A stretch of 64,000 bases of DNA from Acanthornis magna (Eukaryota; Chordata; Aves; Passeriformes; Acanthizidae): the NCBI GenBank assembly GCA_036785705.1, contig JAWUZG010000970.1, forward strand, positions 186,001-250,000, given 5' to 3'. Shown here one piece after another: positions 8,881 through 21,585 of the stretch. Below the pieces are notes generated by a model, which saw only the letters and a list, made by a program, of their open reading frames with translations, was not told the DNA's origin and did not search any database. A program made the position numbers and the translations under genes. Within the stretch, counting starts at the first letter, position 1, and each line of letters starts with the position of its first letter.

Positions 8881-11192
8881 AACAGAAGAGGCTACGTGGA
8901 GAATACATTCTCCACGCATGCTACCTTCTCCGGGTGCTGCATCTGCACGAGTTTTGTAAGACTAAAGCTGGGGCAAAGTGTTTCTCTCTCTCTCTCTCTC
9001 TCACTCCCTCTCTCTCTGCACATCGTCCCCGTGTGCCGGTGCTGCCAGAACATCGTAGCAGCGACAAACATCCTTTGGAGATGAGCCTGCATGCTGCTAT
9101 GCCTGCGGTGCAGTTTGGATGTGAAATGCAGGGTGCACAGCAGCTCCGCGTTCTCCGGCACCTCGCTTCGGCTTCTAGCCGCCTAAGACGCACCTTCGCC
9201 GGCTAGGCGCTCTTAGCTCGCAAAGCGCGAGAAAGAAGCGCACGGCTCTCTGCGGTCCGGCACAGATGCGAACAGAAGAGGCTACGTGGAGAATACATTC
9301 TCCACGCACTCTACCTTCTCCGGGAGCTGCAACTGCACGAGTTTTGTAAGACTAAAGCTGGGGCAAAGTGTTTCTCTCTCTCTCTCGCTCCCTCTGCACA
9401 TCGTCCCCGTGTGCCGGTGCTGCCAGAACATCGTAGCAGCGACAAACATCCTTTGGAGATGAGCCTGCATGCTGCTATGCGTGCCGGTGCAGTTTGGATG
9501 TGAAATGCAGGGTGCACAGCAGCTCCGCGTTCTCCGGCACCTCACTTCGGCTTCTAGCCGCCTAAGACGCACCTTCGCCGGCTAGGCGCTCTTAGCTCGC
9601 AAAGCGCGAGAAAGAAGCGCACGGCTCTCTGCGGTCCGGCACAGATGCGAACAGAAGAGGCTACGTGGAGAATACATTCTCCACGCACGCTACCTTCTCC
9701 GGGCGCTGCATCTGCACGAGTTTTGTAAGACTAAAGCTGGGGCAAGGTGTTTCTCTCTCTCTCTCTCACTCCCTCTCTCTCTGCACATCGTTCCCGTGTG
9801 CCGGTGCTGCCAGAACATCGTAGCAGCGACAAACATCCTTTGGAGATGAGCCTGCATGCTGCTATGCCTGCCGGTGCAGTTTGGATGTGAAATGCAGGGT
9901 GCACAGCAGCTCCGCATTCTCCGGCACCTCGCTTCGGCTTCTAGCCGCCTAAGACGCACCTTCGCCGGCTAGGCGCTCTTAGCTCGCAAAGCGCGAGAAA
10001 GAAGCGCACGGCTCTCTGCGGTCCGGCACAGATGCGAACAGAAGAGGCTACGTGGAGAATACATTCTCCACGCACGCTACCTTCTCCGGGCGCTGCAGCT
10101 GCACGAGTTTTGTAAGACTAAAGCTGGGGCAAAGTGTTTCTCTCTCTCTCTCACTCCTCTCTCTCTGCACGTCGTCCCCGTGTGCCGGTGCTGCCAGAAC
10201 ATCGTAGCAGCGACAAACATCCTTTGGAGATGAGCCTGCATGCTGCTATGCCTGCCGGTGCAGTTTGGATGTGAAATGCAGGGTGCACAGCAGCTCCGCG
10301 TTCTCCGGCACCTCGCTTCGGCTTCTAGCCGCCTAAGACGCACCTTCGCCAGCTAGGCGCTCTTAGCTCGCAAAGCGCGAGAAAGAAGCGCACGGCTCTC
10401 TGCGGTCCGGCACAGATGCGAACAGAAGAGGCTACGTGGAGAATACATTCTCCACGCACGCTACCTTCTCCGGGCGCTGCAGCTGCACGAGTTTTGTAAG
10501 ACTAAAGCTGGGGCAAAGTGTTTCTCGCTCTCTCTCGCTCCCTCTCTCTCTGCACATTGTCCCCGTGTGCCGGTGCTGCCAGAACATTTTAGCAGCGACA
10601 AACATCCTTTGGAGATGAGCCTGCATGCTGCTATGCGTGCCGGTGCAGTTTGGATGTGAAATGCAGGGTGCACAGCAGCTCCGCGTTCTCCGGCACCTCA
10701 CTTCGGCTTCTAGCCGCCTAAGACGCACCTTCGCCGGCTAGGCGCTCTTAGCTCGCAAAGCGCGAGAAAGAAGCGCACGGCTCTCTGCGGTCCGGCACAG
10801 ATGCGAACAGAAGAGGCTATGTGGAGAATACATTCTCCACGCACGCTACCTTCTCCGGGCGCTGCATCTGCACGAGTTTTGTAAGACTAAAGCTGGGGCA
10901 AAGTGTTTCTCTCTCTCTCTCTCACTCCCTCTCTCTCTGCACGTCGTCCCCGTGTGCCGGTGCTGCCAGAACATCGTAGCAGCGACAAACATCCTTTGGA
11001 GATGAGCCTGCATGCTGCTATGCCTGCCGGTGCAGTTTGGATGTGAAATGCAGGGTGCACAGCAGCTCCGCGTTCTCCGGCACCTCGCTTCGGCTTCTAG
11101 CCGCCTAAGACGCACCTTCGCCGGCTAGGCGCTCTTAGCTCGCAAAGCGCGAGAAAGAAGCGCACGGCTCTCTGCGGTCCGGCACAGATGCG
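8881..11192 (+). repeat. Zone A HOR copy 3, six monomers
   Basis: Units start at 8881 (A), 9271 (B), 9650 (C), 10037 (D-like), 10421 (E-like with CATTTTAGC) and 10806 (H). F and G are missing as separate units. The first five match units 14276-15817 at 5,395-5,396 bases, including the shared TTTCTCGCTCTCTCTCGCTC tract of 10421 and 15817. Unit 8881 lacks one C (CCTGCGGTGC) and unit 10037 lacks one C (ACTCCTCTC) relative to sister copies. Confidence 0.85.
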
Positions 11193-14100
11193 AACAGAAG
11201 AGGCTACGTGGAGAATACATTCTCCACGCATGCTACCTTCTCCGGGTGCTGCATCTGCACGAGTTTTGTAAGACTAAAGCTGGGGCAAAGTGTTTCTCTC
11301 TCTCTCTCGCTCCCTCTGCACATCGTCCCCGTGTGCCGGTGCTGCCAGAACATCGTAGCAGCGACAAACATCCTTTGGAGATGAGCCTGCATGCTGCTAT
11401 GCGTGCCGGTGCAGTTTGGATGTGAAATGCAGGGTGCACAGCAGCTCCGCATTCTCCGGCACCTCACTTCGGCTTCTAGCCGCCTAAGACGCACCTTCGC
11501 CGGCTAGGCGCTCTTAGCTCGCAAAGCGCGAGAAAGAAGCGCACGGCTCTCTGCGGTCCGGCACAGATGCGAACAGAAGAGGCTACGTGGAGAATACATT
11601 CTCCACGCACGCTACCTTCTCCGGGCGCTGCAGCTGCACGAGTTTTGTAAGACTAAAGCTGGGGCAAGGTGTTTCTCTCTCTCTCTCTCACTCCCTCTCT
11701 CTCTGCACATCGTTCCCGTGTGCCGGTGCTGCCAGAACATCGTAGCAGCGACAAACATCCTTTGGAGATGAGCCTGCATGCTGCTATGCCTGCCGGTGCA
11801 GTTTGGATGTGAAATGCAGGGTGCACAGCAGCTCCGCATTCTCCGGCACCTCGCTTCGGCTTCTAGCCGCCTAAGACGCACCTTCGCCGGCTAGGCGCTC
11901 TTAGCTCGCAAAGCGCGAGAAAGAAGCGCACGGCTCTCTGCGGTCCGGCACAGATGCGAACAGAAGAGGCTACGTGGGAGAATACATTCTCCACGCACGC
12001 TACCTTCTCCGGGCGCTGCATCTGCACGAGTTTTGTAAGACTAAAGCTGGGGCAAGGTGTTTCTCTCTCTCTCTCTCACTCCCTCTCTCTCTGCACATCG
12101 TTCCCGTGTGCCGGTGCTGCCAGAACATCGTAGCAGCGACAAACATCCTTTGGAGATGAGCCTGCATGCTGCTATGCGTGCCGGTGCAGTTTGGATGTGA
12201 AATGCAGGGTGCACAGCAGCTCCGCGTTCTCCGGCACCTCGCTTCGGCTTCTAGCCGCCTAAGACGCACCTTCGCCGGCTAGGCGCTCTTAGCTCGCAAA
12301 GCGCGAGAAAGAAGCGCACGGCTCTCTGCGGTCCGGCACAGATGCGAACAGAAGAGGCTACGTGGAGAATACATTCTCCACGCACGCTACCTTCTCCGGG
12401 CGCTGCAGCTGCACGAGTTTTGTAAGACTAAAGCTGGGGCAAAGTGTTTCTCTCTCTCTCTCACTCCCTCTCTCTCTGCACGTCGTCCCCGTGTGCCGGT
12501 GCTGCCAGAACATCGTAGCAGCGACAAACATCCTTTGGAGATGAGCCTGCATGCTGCTATGCCTGCCGGTGCAGTTTGGATGTGAAATGCAGGGTGCACA
12601 GCAGCTCCGCGTTCTCTGGCACCTCGCTTCGGCTTCTAGCCGCCTAAGACGCACCTTCGCCGGCTAGGCGCTCTTAGCTCGCAAAGCGCGAGAAAGAAGC
12701 GCACGGCTCTCTGCGGTCCGGCACAGATGCGAACAGAAGAGGCTACGTGGAGAATACATTCTCCACGCACGCTACCTTCTCCGGGCGCTGCAGCTGCACG
12801 AGTTTTGTAAGACTAAAGCTGGGGCAAAGTGTTTCTCTCTCTCTCTCGCTCCCTCTCTCTCTGCACATTGTCCCCGTGTGCCGGTGCTGCCAGAACATCG
12901 TAGCAGCGACAAACATCCTTTGGAGATGAGCCTGCATGCTGCTATGCGTGCCGGTGCAGTTTGGATGTGAAATGCAGGGTGCACAGCAGCTCCGCGTTCT
13001 CCGGCACCTCACTTCGGCTTCTAGCCGCCTAAGACGCACCTTCGCCGGCTAGGCGCTCTTAGCTCGCAAAGCGCGAGAAAGAAGCGCACGGCTCTCTGCG
13101 GTCCGGCACAGATGCGAACAGAAGAGGCTACGTGGAGAATACATTCTCCACGCACGCTACCTTCTCCGGGCGCTGCATCTGCACGAGTTTTGTAAGACTA
13201 AAGCTGGGGCAAGGTGTTTCTCTCTCTCTCTCTCACTCCCTCTCTCTCTGCACGTCGTCCCCGTGTGCCGGTGCTGCCAGAACATCGTAGCAGCGACAAA
13301 CATCCTTTGGAGATGAGCCTGCATGCTGCTATGCCTGCCGGTGCAGTTTGGATGTGAAATGCAGGGTGCACAGCAGCTCCGCGTTCTCCGGCACCTCGCT
13401 TCGGCTTCTAGCCGCCTAAGACGCACCTTCGCCGGCTAGGCGCTCTTAGCTCGCAAAGCGCGAGAAAGAAGCGCACGGCTCTCTGCGGTCCGGCACAGAT
13501 GCGAACAGAAGAGGCTACGTGGAGAATACATTCTCCACGCACGCTACCTTCTCCGGGCGCTGCAGCTGCACGAGTTTTGTAAGACGAAAGCTGGGGCAAA
13601 GTGTTTCTCTCTCTCTCTCGCTCCCTCTCTCTCTGCACATTGTCCCCGTGTGCCGGTGCTGCCAGAACATTTTAGCAGCGACAAACATCCTTTGGAGATG
13701 AGCCTGCATGCTGCTATGCCTGCCGGTGCAGTTTGGATGTGAAATGCAGGGTGCACAGCAGCTCCGCGTTCTCCGGCACCTCACTTCGGCTTCTAGCCGC
13801 CTAAGACGCACCTTCGCCGGCTAGGCGCTCTTAGCTCGCAAAGCGCGAGAAAGAAGCGCACGGCTCTCTGCGGTCCGGCACAGATGCGAACAGAAGAGGC
13901 TATGTGGAGAATACATTCTCCACGCACGCTACCTTCTCCGGGCGCTGCATCTGCACGAGTTTTGTAAGACTAAAGCTGGGGCAAAGTGTTTCTCTCTCTC
14001 TCTCTCACTCCCTCTCTCTCTGCACGTCGTCCCCGTGTGCCGGTGCTGCCAGAACATCGTAGCAGCGACAAACATCCTTTGGAGATGAGCCTGCATGCTG

Positions 14101-14275
14101 CTATGCCTGCCGGTGCAGTTTGGATGTGAAATGCAGGGTGCACAGCAGCTCCGCGTTCTCCGGCACCTCGCTTCGGCTTCTAGCCGCCTAAGACGCACCT
14201 TCGCCGGCTAGGCGCTCTTAGCTCGCAAAGCGCGAGAAAGAAGCGCACGGCTCTCTGCGGTCCGGCACAGATGCG
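11193..14275 (+). repeat. Zone A HOR copy 4, eight monomers
   Basis: Units start at 11193 (A/B hybrid, 379), 11572 (C), 11959 (C-like, 388 because of an extra G in TACGTGGGAG), 12347 (D), 12732 (E), 13117 (F), 13504 (G) and 13889 (H). It is the most complete copy with separate E and F units. It joins the series of copy 2 on the left to that of copy 1 on the right. Its opening A/B hybrid is the same as in copy 2, so the hybrid arose once and was then amplified. Confidence 0.85.
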
Positions 14276-16973
14276 AACAGAAGAGGCTACGTGGAGAATA
14301 CATTCTCCACGCATGCTACCTTCTCCGGGTGCTGCATCTGCACGAGTTTTGTAAGACTAAAGCTGGGGCAAAGTGTTTCTCTCTCTCTCTCTCTCTCACT
14401 CCCTCTCTCTCTGCACATCGTCCCCGTGTGCCGGTGCTGCCAGAACATCGTAGCAGCGACAAACATCCTTTGGAGATGAGCCTGCATGCTGCTATGCCTG
14501 CCGGTGCAGTTTGGATGTGAAATGCAGGGTGCACAGCAGCTCCGCGTTCTCCGGCACCTCGCTTCGGCTTCTAGCCGCCTAAGACGCACCTTCGCCGGCT
14601 AGGCGCTCTTAGCTCGCAAAGCGCGAGAAAGAAGCGCACGGCTCTCTGCGGTCCGGCACAGATGCGAACAGAAGAGGCTACGTGGAGAATACATTCTCCA
14701 CGCACTCTACCTTCTCCGGAGCTGCAACTGCACGAGTTTTGTAAGACTAAAGCTGGGGCAAAGTGTTTCTCTCTCTCTCTCGCTCCCTCTGCACATCGTC
14801 CCCGTGTGCCGGTGCTGCCAGAACATCGTAGCAGCGACAAACATCCTTTGGAGATGAGCCTGCATGCTGCTATGCGTGCCGGTGCAGTTTGGATGTGAAA
14901 TGCAGGGTGCACAGCAGCTCCGCGTTCTCCGGCACCTCACTTCGGCTTCTAGCCGCCTAAGACGCACCTTCGCCGGCTAGGCGCTCTTAGCTCGCAAAGC
15001 GCGAGAAAGAAGCGCACGGCTCTCTGCGGTCCGGCACAGATGCGAACAGAAGAGGCTACGTGGAGAATACATTCTCCACGCACGCTACCTTCTCCGGGCG
15101 CTGCATCTGCACGAGTTTTGTAAGACTAAAGCTGGGGCAAGGTGTTTCTCTCTCTCTCTCTCACTCCCTCTCTCTCTGCACATCGTTCCCGTGTGCCGGT
15201 GCTGCCAGAACATCGTAGCAGCGACAAACATCCTTTGGAGATGAGCCTGCATGCTGCTATGCCTGCCGGTGCAGTTTGGATGTGAAATGCAGGGTGCACA
15301 GCAGCTCCGCATTCTCCGGCACCTCGCTTCGGCTTCTAGCCGCCTAAGACGCACCTTCGCCGGCTAGGCGCTCTTAGCTCGCAAAGCGCGAGAAAGAAGC
15401 GCACGGCTCTCTGCGGTCCGGCACAGATGCGAACAGAAGAGGCTACGTGGAGAATACATTCTCCACGCACGCTACCTTCTCCGGGCGCTGCAGCTGCACG
15501 AGTTTTGTAAGACTAAAGCTGGGGCAAAGTGTTTCTCTCTCTCTCTCACTCCCTCTCTCTCTGCACGTCGTCCCCGTGTGCCGGTGCTGCCAGAACATCG
15601 TAGCAGCGACAAACATCCTTTGGAGATGAGCCTGCATGCTGCTATGCCTGCCGGTGCAGTTTGGATGTGAAATGCAGGGTGCACAGCAGCTCCGCGTTCT
15701 CCGGCACCTCGCTTCGGCTTCTAGCCGCCTAAGACGCACCTTCGCCAGCTAGGCGCTCTTAGCTCGCAAAGCGCGAGAAAGAAGCGCACGGCTCTCTGCG
15801 GTCCGGCACAGATGCGAACAGAAGAGGCTACGTGGAGAATACATTCTCCACGCACGCTACCTTCTCCGGGCGCTGCAGCTGCACGAGTTTTGTAAGACTA
15901 AAGCTGGGGCAAAGTGTTTCTCGCTCTCTCTCGCTCCCTCTCTCTCTGCACATTGTCCCCGTGTGCCGGTGCTGCCAGAACATTTTAGCAGCGACAAACA
16001 TCCTTTGGAGATGAGCCTGCATGCTGCTATGCGTGCCGGTGCAGTTTGGATGTGAAATGCAGGGTGCACAGCAGCTCCGCGTTCTCCGGCACCTCACTTC
16101 GGCTTCTAGCCGCCTAAGACGCACCTTCGCCGGCTAGGCGCTCTTAGCTCGCAAAGCGCGAGAAAGAAGCGCACGGCTCTCTGCGGTCCGGCACAGATGC
16201 GAACAGAAGAGGCTACGTGGAGAATACATTCTCCACGCACGCTACCTTCTCCGGGCGCTGCATCTGCACGAGTTTTGTAAGACTAAAGCTGGGGCAAGGT
16301 GTTTCTCTCTCTCTCTCTCACTCCCTCTCTCTCTGCACGTCGTCCCCGTGTGCCGGTGCTGCCAGAACATCGTAGCAGCGACAAACATCCTTTGGAGATG
16401 AGCCTGCATGCTGCTATGCGTGCCGGTGCAGTTTGGATGTGAAATGCAGGGTGCACAGCAGCTCCGCGTTCTCCGGCACCTCGCTTCGGCTTCTAGCCGC
16501 CTAAGACGCACCTTCGCCGGCTAGGCGCTCTTAGCTCGCAAAGCGCGAGAAAGAAGCGCACGGCTCTCTGCGGTCCGGCACAGATGCGAACAGAAGAGTC
16601 TATGTGGAGAATACATTCTCCACGCACGCTACCTTCTCCGGGCGCTGCAGCTGCACGAGTTTTGTAAGACTAAAGCTGGGGCAAAGTGTTTCTCTCTCTC
16701 TCTCACTCCCTCTCTCTCTGCACGTCGTCCCCGTGTGCCGGTGCTGCCAGAACATCGTAGCAGCGACAAACATCCTTTGGAGATGAGCCTGCATGCTGCT
16801 ATGCCTGCCGGTGCAGTTTGGATGTGAAATGCAGGGTGCACAGCAGCTCCGCGTTCTCCGGCACCTCGCTTCGGCTTCTAGCCGCCTAAGACGCACCTTC
16901 GCCGGCTAGGCGCTCTTAGCTCGCAAAGCGCGAGAAAGAAGCGCACGGCTCTCTGCGGTCCGGCACAGATGCG
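14276..16973 (+). repeat. Zone A HOR copy 5, seven monomers, transition edge
   Basis: Units start at 14276 (A), 14667 (B, 378 because one G is lost in CTCCGGAGC), 15045 (C), 15432 (D-like), 15817 (E-like), 16202 (F-like) and 16589 (D-like with GAGTCTATGTGG). G and H do not follow. The next unit, 16974, is the first of the new 378-base type with CACATTGGCCCGGGTG. This is the sharp border between zones A and B. Confidence 0.85.
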
Positions 16974-18506
16974 AACAGAAGAGGCTACGTGGAGAATACA
17001 TTCTCCACGCACGCTACCTTCTCCGGGCGCTGCAGCTGCACGAGTTTTGTAAGACGAAAGCTGGGGCAAAGTGTTTCTCTCTCGCTCCCTCTCTCTCTGC
17101 ACATTGGCCCGGGTGCCGGTGCTGCCAGAACATCGTAGCACCGAGAAACATCCTTTGGAGATGAGCCTGCATGCTGCTATGCCTGCCGGTGCAGTTTGGA
17201 TGTGAAATGAAGGGTGCACAGCAGCTCCGCATTCTCCGGCACCTCACTTCGGCTTCTAGCCGCCTAAGACGCACCTTCGCCGGCTAGGCGCTCTTAGCTC
17301 GCAAAGCGCGAGAAAGAAGCGCACGGCTCTCTGCGGTCCGGCACAGATGCGAACAGAAGAGGCTACGTGGAGAATACATTCTCCACGCACTCTACCTTCT
17401 CCGGGCGCTGCAGCTGCACGAGTTTTGTAAGACTAAAGCTGGGAGGCAAGTGTTTCTCTCTCTCTCTCGCTCCCTCTCTCTCTGCACATCGTCCCGTGTG
17501 CCGGTGCTGCCAGAACATCGTAGCAGCGACAAACATCCTTTGGAGATGAGCCTGCATGCTGCTATGCCTGCCGGTGCAGTTTGGATGTGAAATGCAGGGT
17601 GCACAGCAGCTCCGCGTTCTCCGGCACCTCGCTTCGGCTTCTAGCCGCCTAAGACGCACCTTCGCCGACTAGGCGCTCTTAGATCGCAAAGCGCGAGAAA
17701 GAAGCGGACGGCTCTCTGCGGTCCGGCACAGATGCGAAGAGAAGAGGCTACGTGGAGAATACATTCTCCACGCACGCTACCTTCTCCGGGCGTTGCAGCT
17801 GCACGAGTTTTGTAAGACTAAAGCTGGAGCAAAGTGTTTCTCTCTCTCTCTCACTCCCTCTCTCTCTGCACATTGTCCCCGTTTGCCGGTGCTGCCAGAA
17901 CATCGTAGCAGCGACAAACATCCTTTGGAGATGAGCCTGCATGCTGCTATGCCTGCCGGTGCAGTTTGGATGTGAAATGCAGGGTGCACAGCAGCTCCGC
18001 GTTCTCCGGCACCTCGCTTCGGCTTCTAGCCGCCTAAGACGCACCTTCGCCGGCTAGGCGCTCTTAGCTCGCAAAGCGCCAGAAAGAAGCGGACGGCTCT
18101 CTGCGGTCGGGCACAGATGCGAACAGAAGAGGCTACGTGGAGAATGCATTCTCCACGCACTCTACCTTCTCCGGGAGCTGAACTTGCACGAGTTTTGTAA
18201 GTCTAAAGCTGGAGCAAAGTGTTTCTCTCTCTCTCTCGCTCCCTCTCTCTTTGCACATTGTCCCCGTGTGCCGGTGCTGCCAGAACATCGTAGCAGCGAC
18301 AAACATCCTTTGGAGATGAGCCTGCATGCTGCTATGCGTGCCGGTGCAGTTTGGATGTGAAATGCAGGGTGCACAGCAGCTCCGCGTTCTCCGGCACCTC
18401 ACTTCGGCTTCTAGCCGCCTAAGACGCACCTTCGCCGGCTAGGCGCTCTTAGCTCGCAAAGCGCGAGAAAGAAGCGCACGGCTCTCTGCGGTCCGGCACA
18501 GATGCG
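16974..18506 (+). repeat. Zone B quartet I-J-K-L, first copy
   Basis: Units start at 16974 (I, 378), 17352 (J), 17737 (K) and 18122 (L). Markers are: I, short CT, ATTGGCCCGGGTG and ACCGAGAAAC; J, CACTCTACC with CGACTAGG and GATCGC on the right; K, GCGTTGCAGC with CGTTTGCCGG; L, AATGCATTC, GAGCTGAACTTGC, AAGTCTAAAG and TCTCTTTGCAC. Unit 17352 is the odd one: it reads GGGAGGCAAGTG where sisters read GGAGCAAAGTG, and GTCCCGTGTG with one C lost. Confidence 0.85.
18136..18157. other. Perfect 22-bp palindrome variant (first of 16)
   Basis: In L-type monomers the dyad centre changes from AC to GC, so the core reads AATGCATT and the whole 22 bases become self-complementary. The other copies are at 21215, 22747, 24287, 26594, 28127, 35814, 39268, 42712, 45781, 48462, 51914, 54595, 54980, 55365 and 63423 (each 22 bases). 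All begin units of the L family or L-derived hybrids; none occurs in zone A. Confidence 0.9.
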
Positions 18507-20052
18507 AACAGAAGAGGCTACGTGGAGAATACATTCTCCACGCACGCTACCTTCTCCGGGCGCTGCATCTGCACGAGTTTTGTAAGACTAAAGCTGGGGC
18601 AAGGTGTTTCTCTCTCTCTCTCTCACTCCCTCTCTCTCTGCACATCGTTCCCGTGTGCCGGTGCTGCCAGAACATCGTAGCAGCGACAAACATCCTTTGG
18701 AGATGAGCCTGCATGCTGCTATGCCTGCCGGTGCAGTTTGGATGTGAAATGCAGGGTGCACAGCAGCTCCGCATTCTCCGGCACCTCGCTTCGGCTTCTA
18801 GCCGCCTAAGACGCACCTTCGCCGGCTAGGCGCTCTTAGCTCGCAAAGCGCGAGAAAGAAGCGCACGGCTCTCTGCGGTCCGGCACAGATGCGAACAGAA
18901 GAGGCTACGTGGAGAATACATTCTCCACGCACGCTACCTTCTCCGGGCGCTGCAGCTGCACGAGTTTTGTAAGACTAAAGCTGGGGCAAAGTGTTTCTCT
19001 CTCTCTCTCTCGCTCCCTCTCTCTCTGCACATTGTCCCCGTGTGCCGGTGCTGCCAGAACATTTTAGCAGCGACAAACATCCTTTGGAGATGAGCCTGCA
19101 TGCTGCTATGCGTGCCGGTGCAGTTTGGATGTGAAATGCAGGGTGCACAGCAGCTCCGCGTTCTCCGGCACTTCACTTCGGCTTCTAGCCGCCTAAGACG
19201 CACCTTCGCCGGCTAGGCGCTCTTAGCTCGCAAAGCGCGAGAAAGAAGCGCACGGCTCTCTGCGGTCCGGCACAGATGCGAACAGAAGAGGCTACGTGGA
19301 GAATACATTCTCCACGCACGCTACCTTCTCCGGGCGCTGCATCTGCACGAGTTTTGTAAGACTAAAGCTGGGGCAAGGTGTTTCTCTCTCTCTCTCTCAC
19401 TCCCTCTCTCTCTGCACGTCGTCCCCGTGTGCCGGTGCTGCCAGAACATCGTAGCAGCGACAAACATCCTTTGGAGATGAGCCTGCATGCTGCTATGCCT
19501 GCCGGTGCAGTTTGGATGTGAAATGCAGGGTGCACAGCAGCTCCGCGTTCTCCGGCACCTCGCTTCGGCTTCTAGCCGCCTAAGACGCACCTTCGCCGGC
19601 TAGGCGCTCTTAGCTCGCAAAGCGCGAGAAAGAAGCGCACGGCTCTCTGCGGTCCGGCACAGATGCGAACAGAAGAGTCTATGTGGAGAATACATTCTCC
19701 ACGCACGCTACCTTCTCCGGGCGCTGCAGCTGCACGAGTTTTGTAAGTCTAAAGCTGGGGCAAAGTGTTTCTCTCTCTCTCTCACTCCCTCTCCCTCTGC
19801 ACGTCGTCCCCGTGTGCCGGTGCTGCCAGAACATCGTAGCAGCGACAAACATCCTTTGGAGATGAGCCTGCATGCTGCTATGCGTGCCGGTGCAGTTTGG
19901 ATGTGAAATGCAGGGTGCACAGCAGCTCCGCGTTCTCCGGCACCTCGCTTCGGCTTCTAGCCGCCTAAGACGCACCTTCGCCGGCTAGGCGCTCTTAGCT
20001 CGCAAAGCGCGAGAAAGAAGCGCACGGCTCTCTGCGGTCCGGCACAGATGCG
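18507..20052 (+). repeat. Zone B linker monomers C-E-F-D
   Basis: Units start at 18507 (C, 387), 18894 (E-like with CATTTTAGC and CACTTCACTT), 19281 (F, 387) and 19668 (D-like, GAGTCTATGTGG, AAGTCTAAAG). These belong to the zone A families and sit between I-J-K-L quartets. Zone B is therefore not a replacement of zone A material but an interleaving of old and new monomer types. Confidence 0.8.
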
Positions 20053-21585
20053 AACAGAAGAGGCTACGTGGAGAATACATTCTCCACGCACGCTACCTTC
20101 TCCGGGCGCTGCAGCTGCACGAGTTTTGTAAGACTAAAGCTGGGGCAAAGTGTTTCTCTCTCGCTCCCTCTCTCTCTGCACATTGGCCCGGGTGCCGGTG
20201 CTGCCAGAACATCGTAGCACCGAGAAACATCCTTTGGAGATGAGCCTGCATGCTGCTATGCCTGCCGGTGCAGTTTGGATGTGAAATGAAGGGTGCACAG
20301 CAGCTCCGCATTCTCCGGCACCTCACTTCGGCTTCTAGCCGCCTAAGACGCACCTTCGCCGGCTAGGCGCTCTTAGCTCGCAAAGCGCGAGAAAGAAGCG
20401 CACGGCTCTCTGCGGTCCGGCACAGATGCGAACAGAAGAGGCTACGTGGAGAATACATTCTCCACGCACTCTACCTTCTCCGGGCGCTGCAGCTGCACGA
20501 GTTTTGTAAGACTAAAGCTGGAGCAAAGTGTTTCTCTCTCTCTCTCGCTCCCTCTCTCTCTGCACATCGTCCCCGTGTGCCGGTGCTGCCAGAACATCGT
20601 AGCAGCGACAAACATCCTTTGGAGATGAGCCTGCATGCTGCTATGCCTGCCGGTGCAGTTTGGATGTGAAATGCAGGGTGCACAGCAGCTCCGCATTCTC
20701 CGGCACCTCGCTTCGGCTTCTAGCCGCCTAAGACGCACCTTCGCCGACTAGGCGCTCTTAGATCGCAAAGCGCGAGAAAGAAGCGGACGGCTCTCTGCGG
20801 TCCGGCACAGATGCGAAGAGAAGAGGCTACGTGGAGAATACATTCTCCACGCACGCTACCTTCTCCGGGCATTGCAGCTGCACGAGTTTTGTAAGACTAA
20901 AGCTGGAGCAAAGTGTTTCTCTCTCTCTCTCACTCCCTCTCTCTCTGCACATTGTCCCCGTTTGCCGGTGCTGCCAGAACATCGTAGCAGCGACAAACAT
21001 CCTTTGGAGATGAGCCTGCATGCTGCTATGCCTGCCGGTGCAGTTTGGATGTGAAATGCAGGGTGCACAGCAGCTCCGCGTTCTCCGGCACCTCGCTTCG
21101 GCTTCTAGCCGCCTAAGACGCACCTTCGCCGGCTAGGCGCTCTTAGCTCGCAAAGCGCCAGAAAGAAGCGGACGGCTCTCTGCGGTCGGGCACAGATGCG
21201 AACAGAAGAGGCTACGTGGAGAATGCATTCTCCACGCACTCTACCTTCTCCGGGAGCTGAACTTGCACGAGTTTTGTAAGTCTAAAGCTGGAGCAAAGTG
21301 TTTCTCTCTCTCTCTCGCTCCCTCTCTCTTTGCACATTGTCCCCGTGTGCCGGTGCTGCCAGAACATCGTAGCAGCGACAAACATCCTTTGGAGATGAGC
21401 CTGCATGCTGCTATGCGTGCCGGTGCAGTTTGGATGTGAAATGCAGGGTGCACAGCAGCTCCGCGTTCTCCGGCACCTCGCTTCGGCTTCTAGCCGCCTA
21501 AGACACACCTTCGCCGGTTAGGCGCTCTTAGCTCGCAAAGCGCGAGAAAGAAGCGCACGGCTCTCTGCGGTCCGGCACAGATGCG
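20053..21585 (+). repeat. Zone B quartet I-J-K-L, second copy
   Basis: Units start at 20053, 20431, 20816 and 21201. The right end of the last unit carries GACACACC and CGGTTAGG, markers also found at 26580, 30042 and 30805. The quartet lies 5,379 bases before its sister at 25432 and 1,533 bases before the adjacent quartet at 21586. Unit 20816 has GGGCATTGCAGC where other K copies have GGGCGTTGCAGC. Confidence 0.85.
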
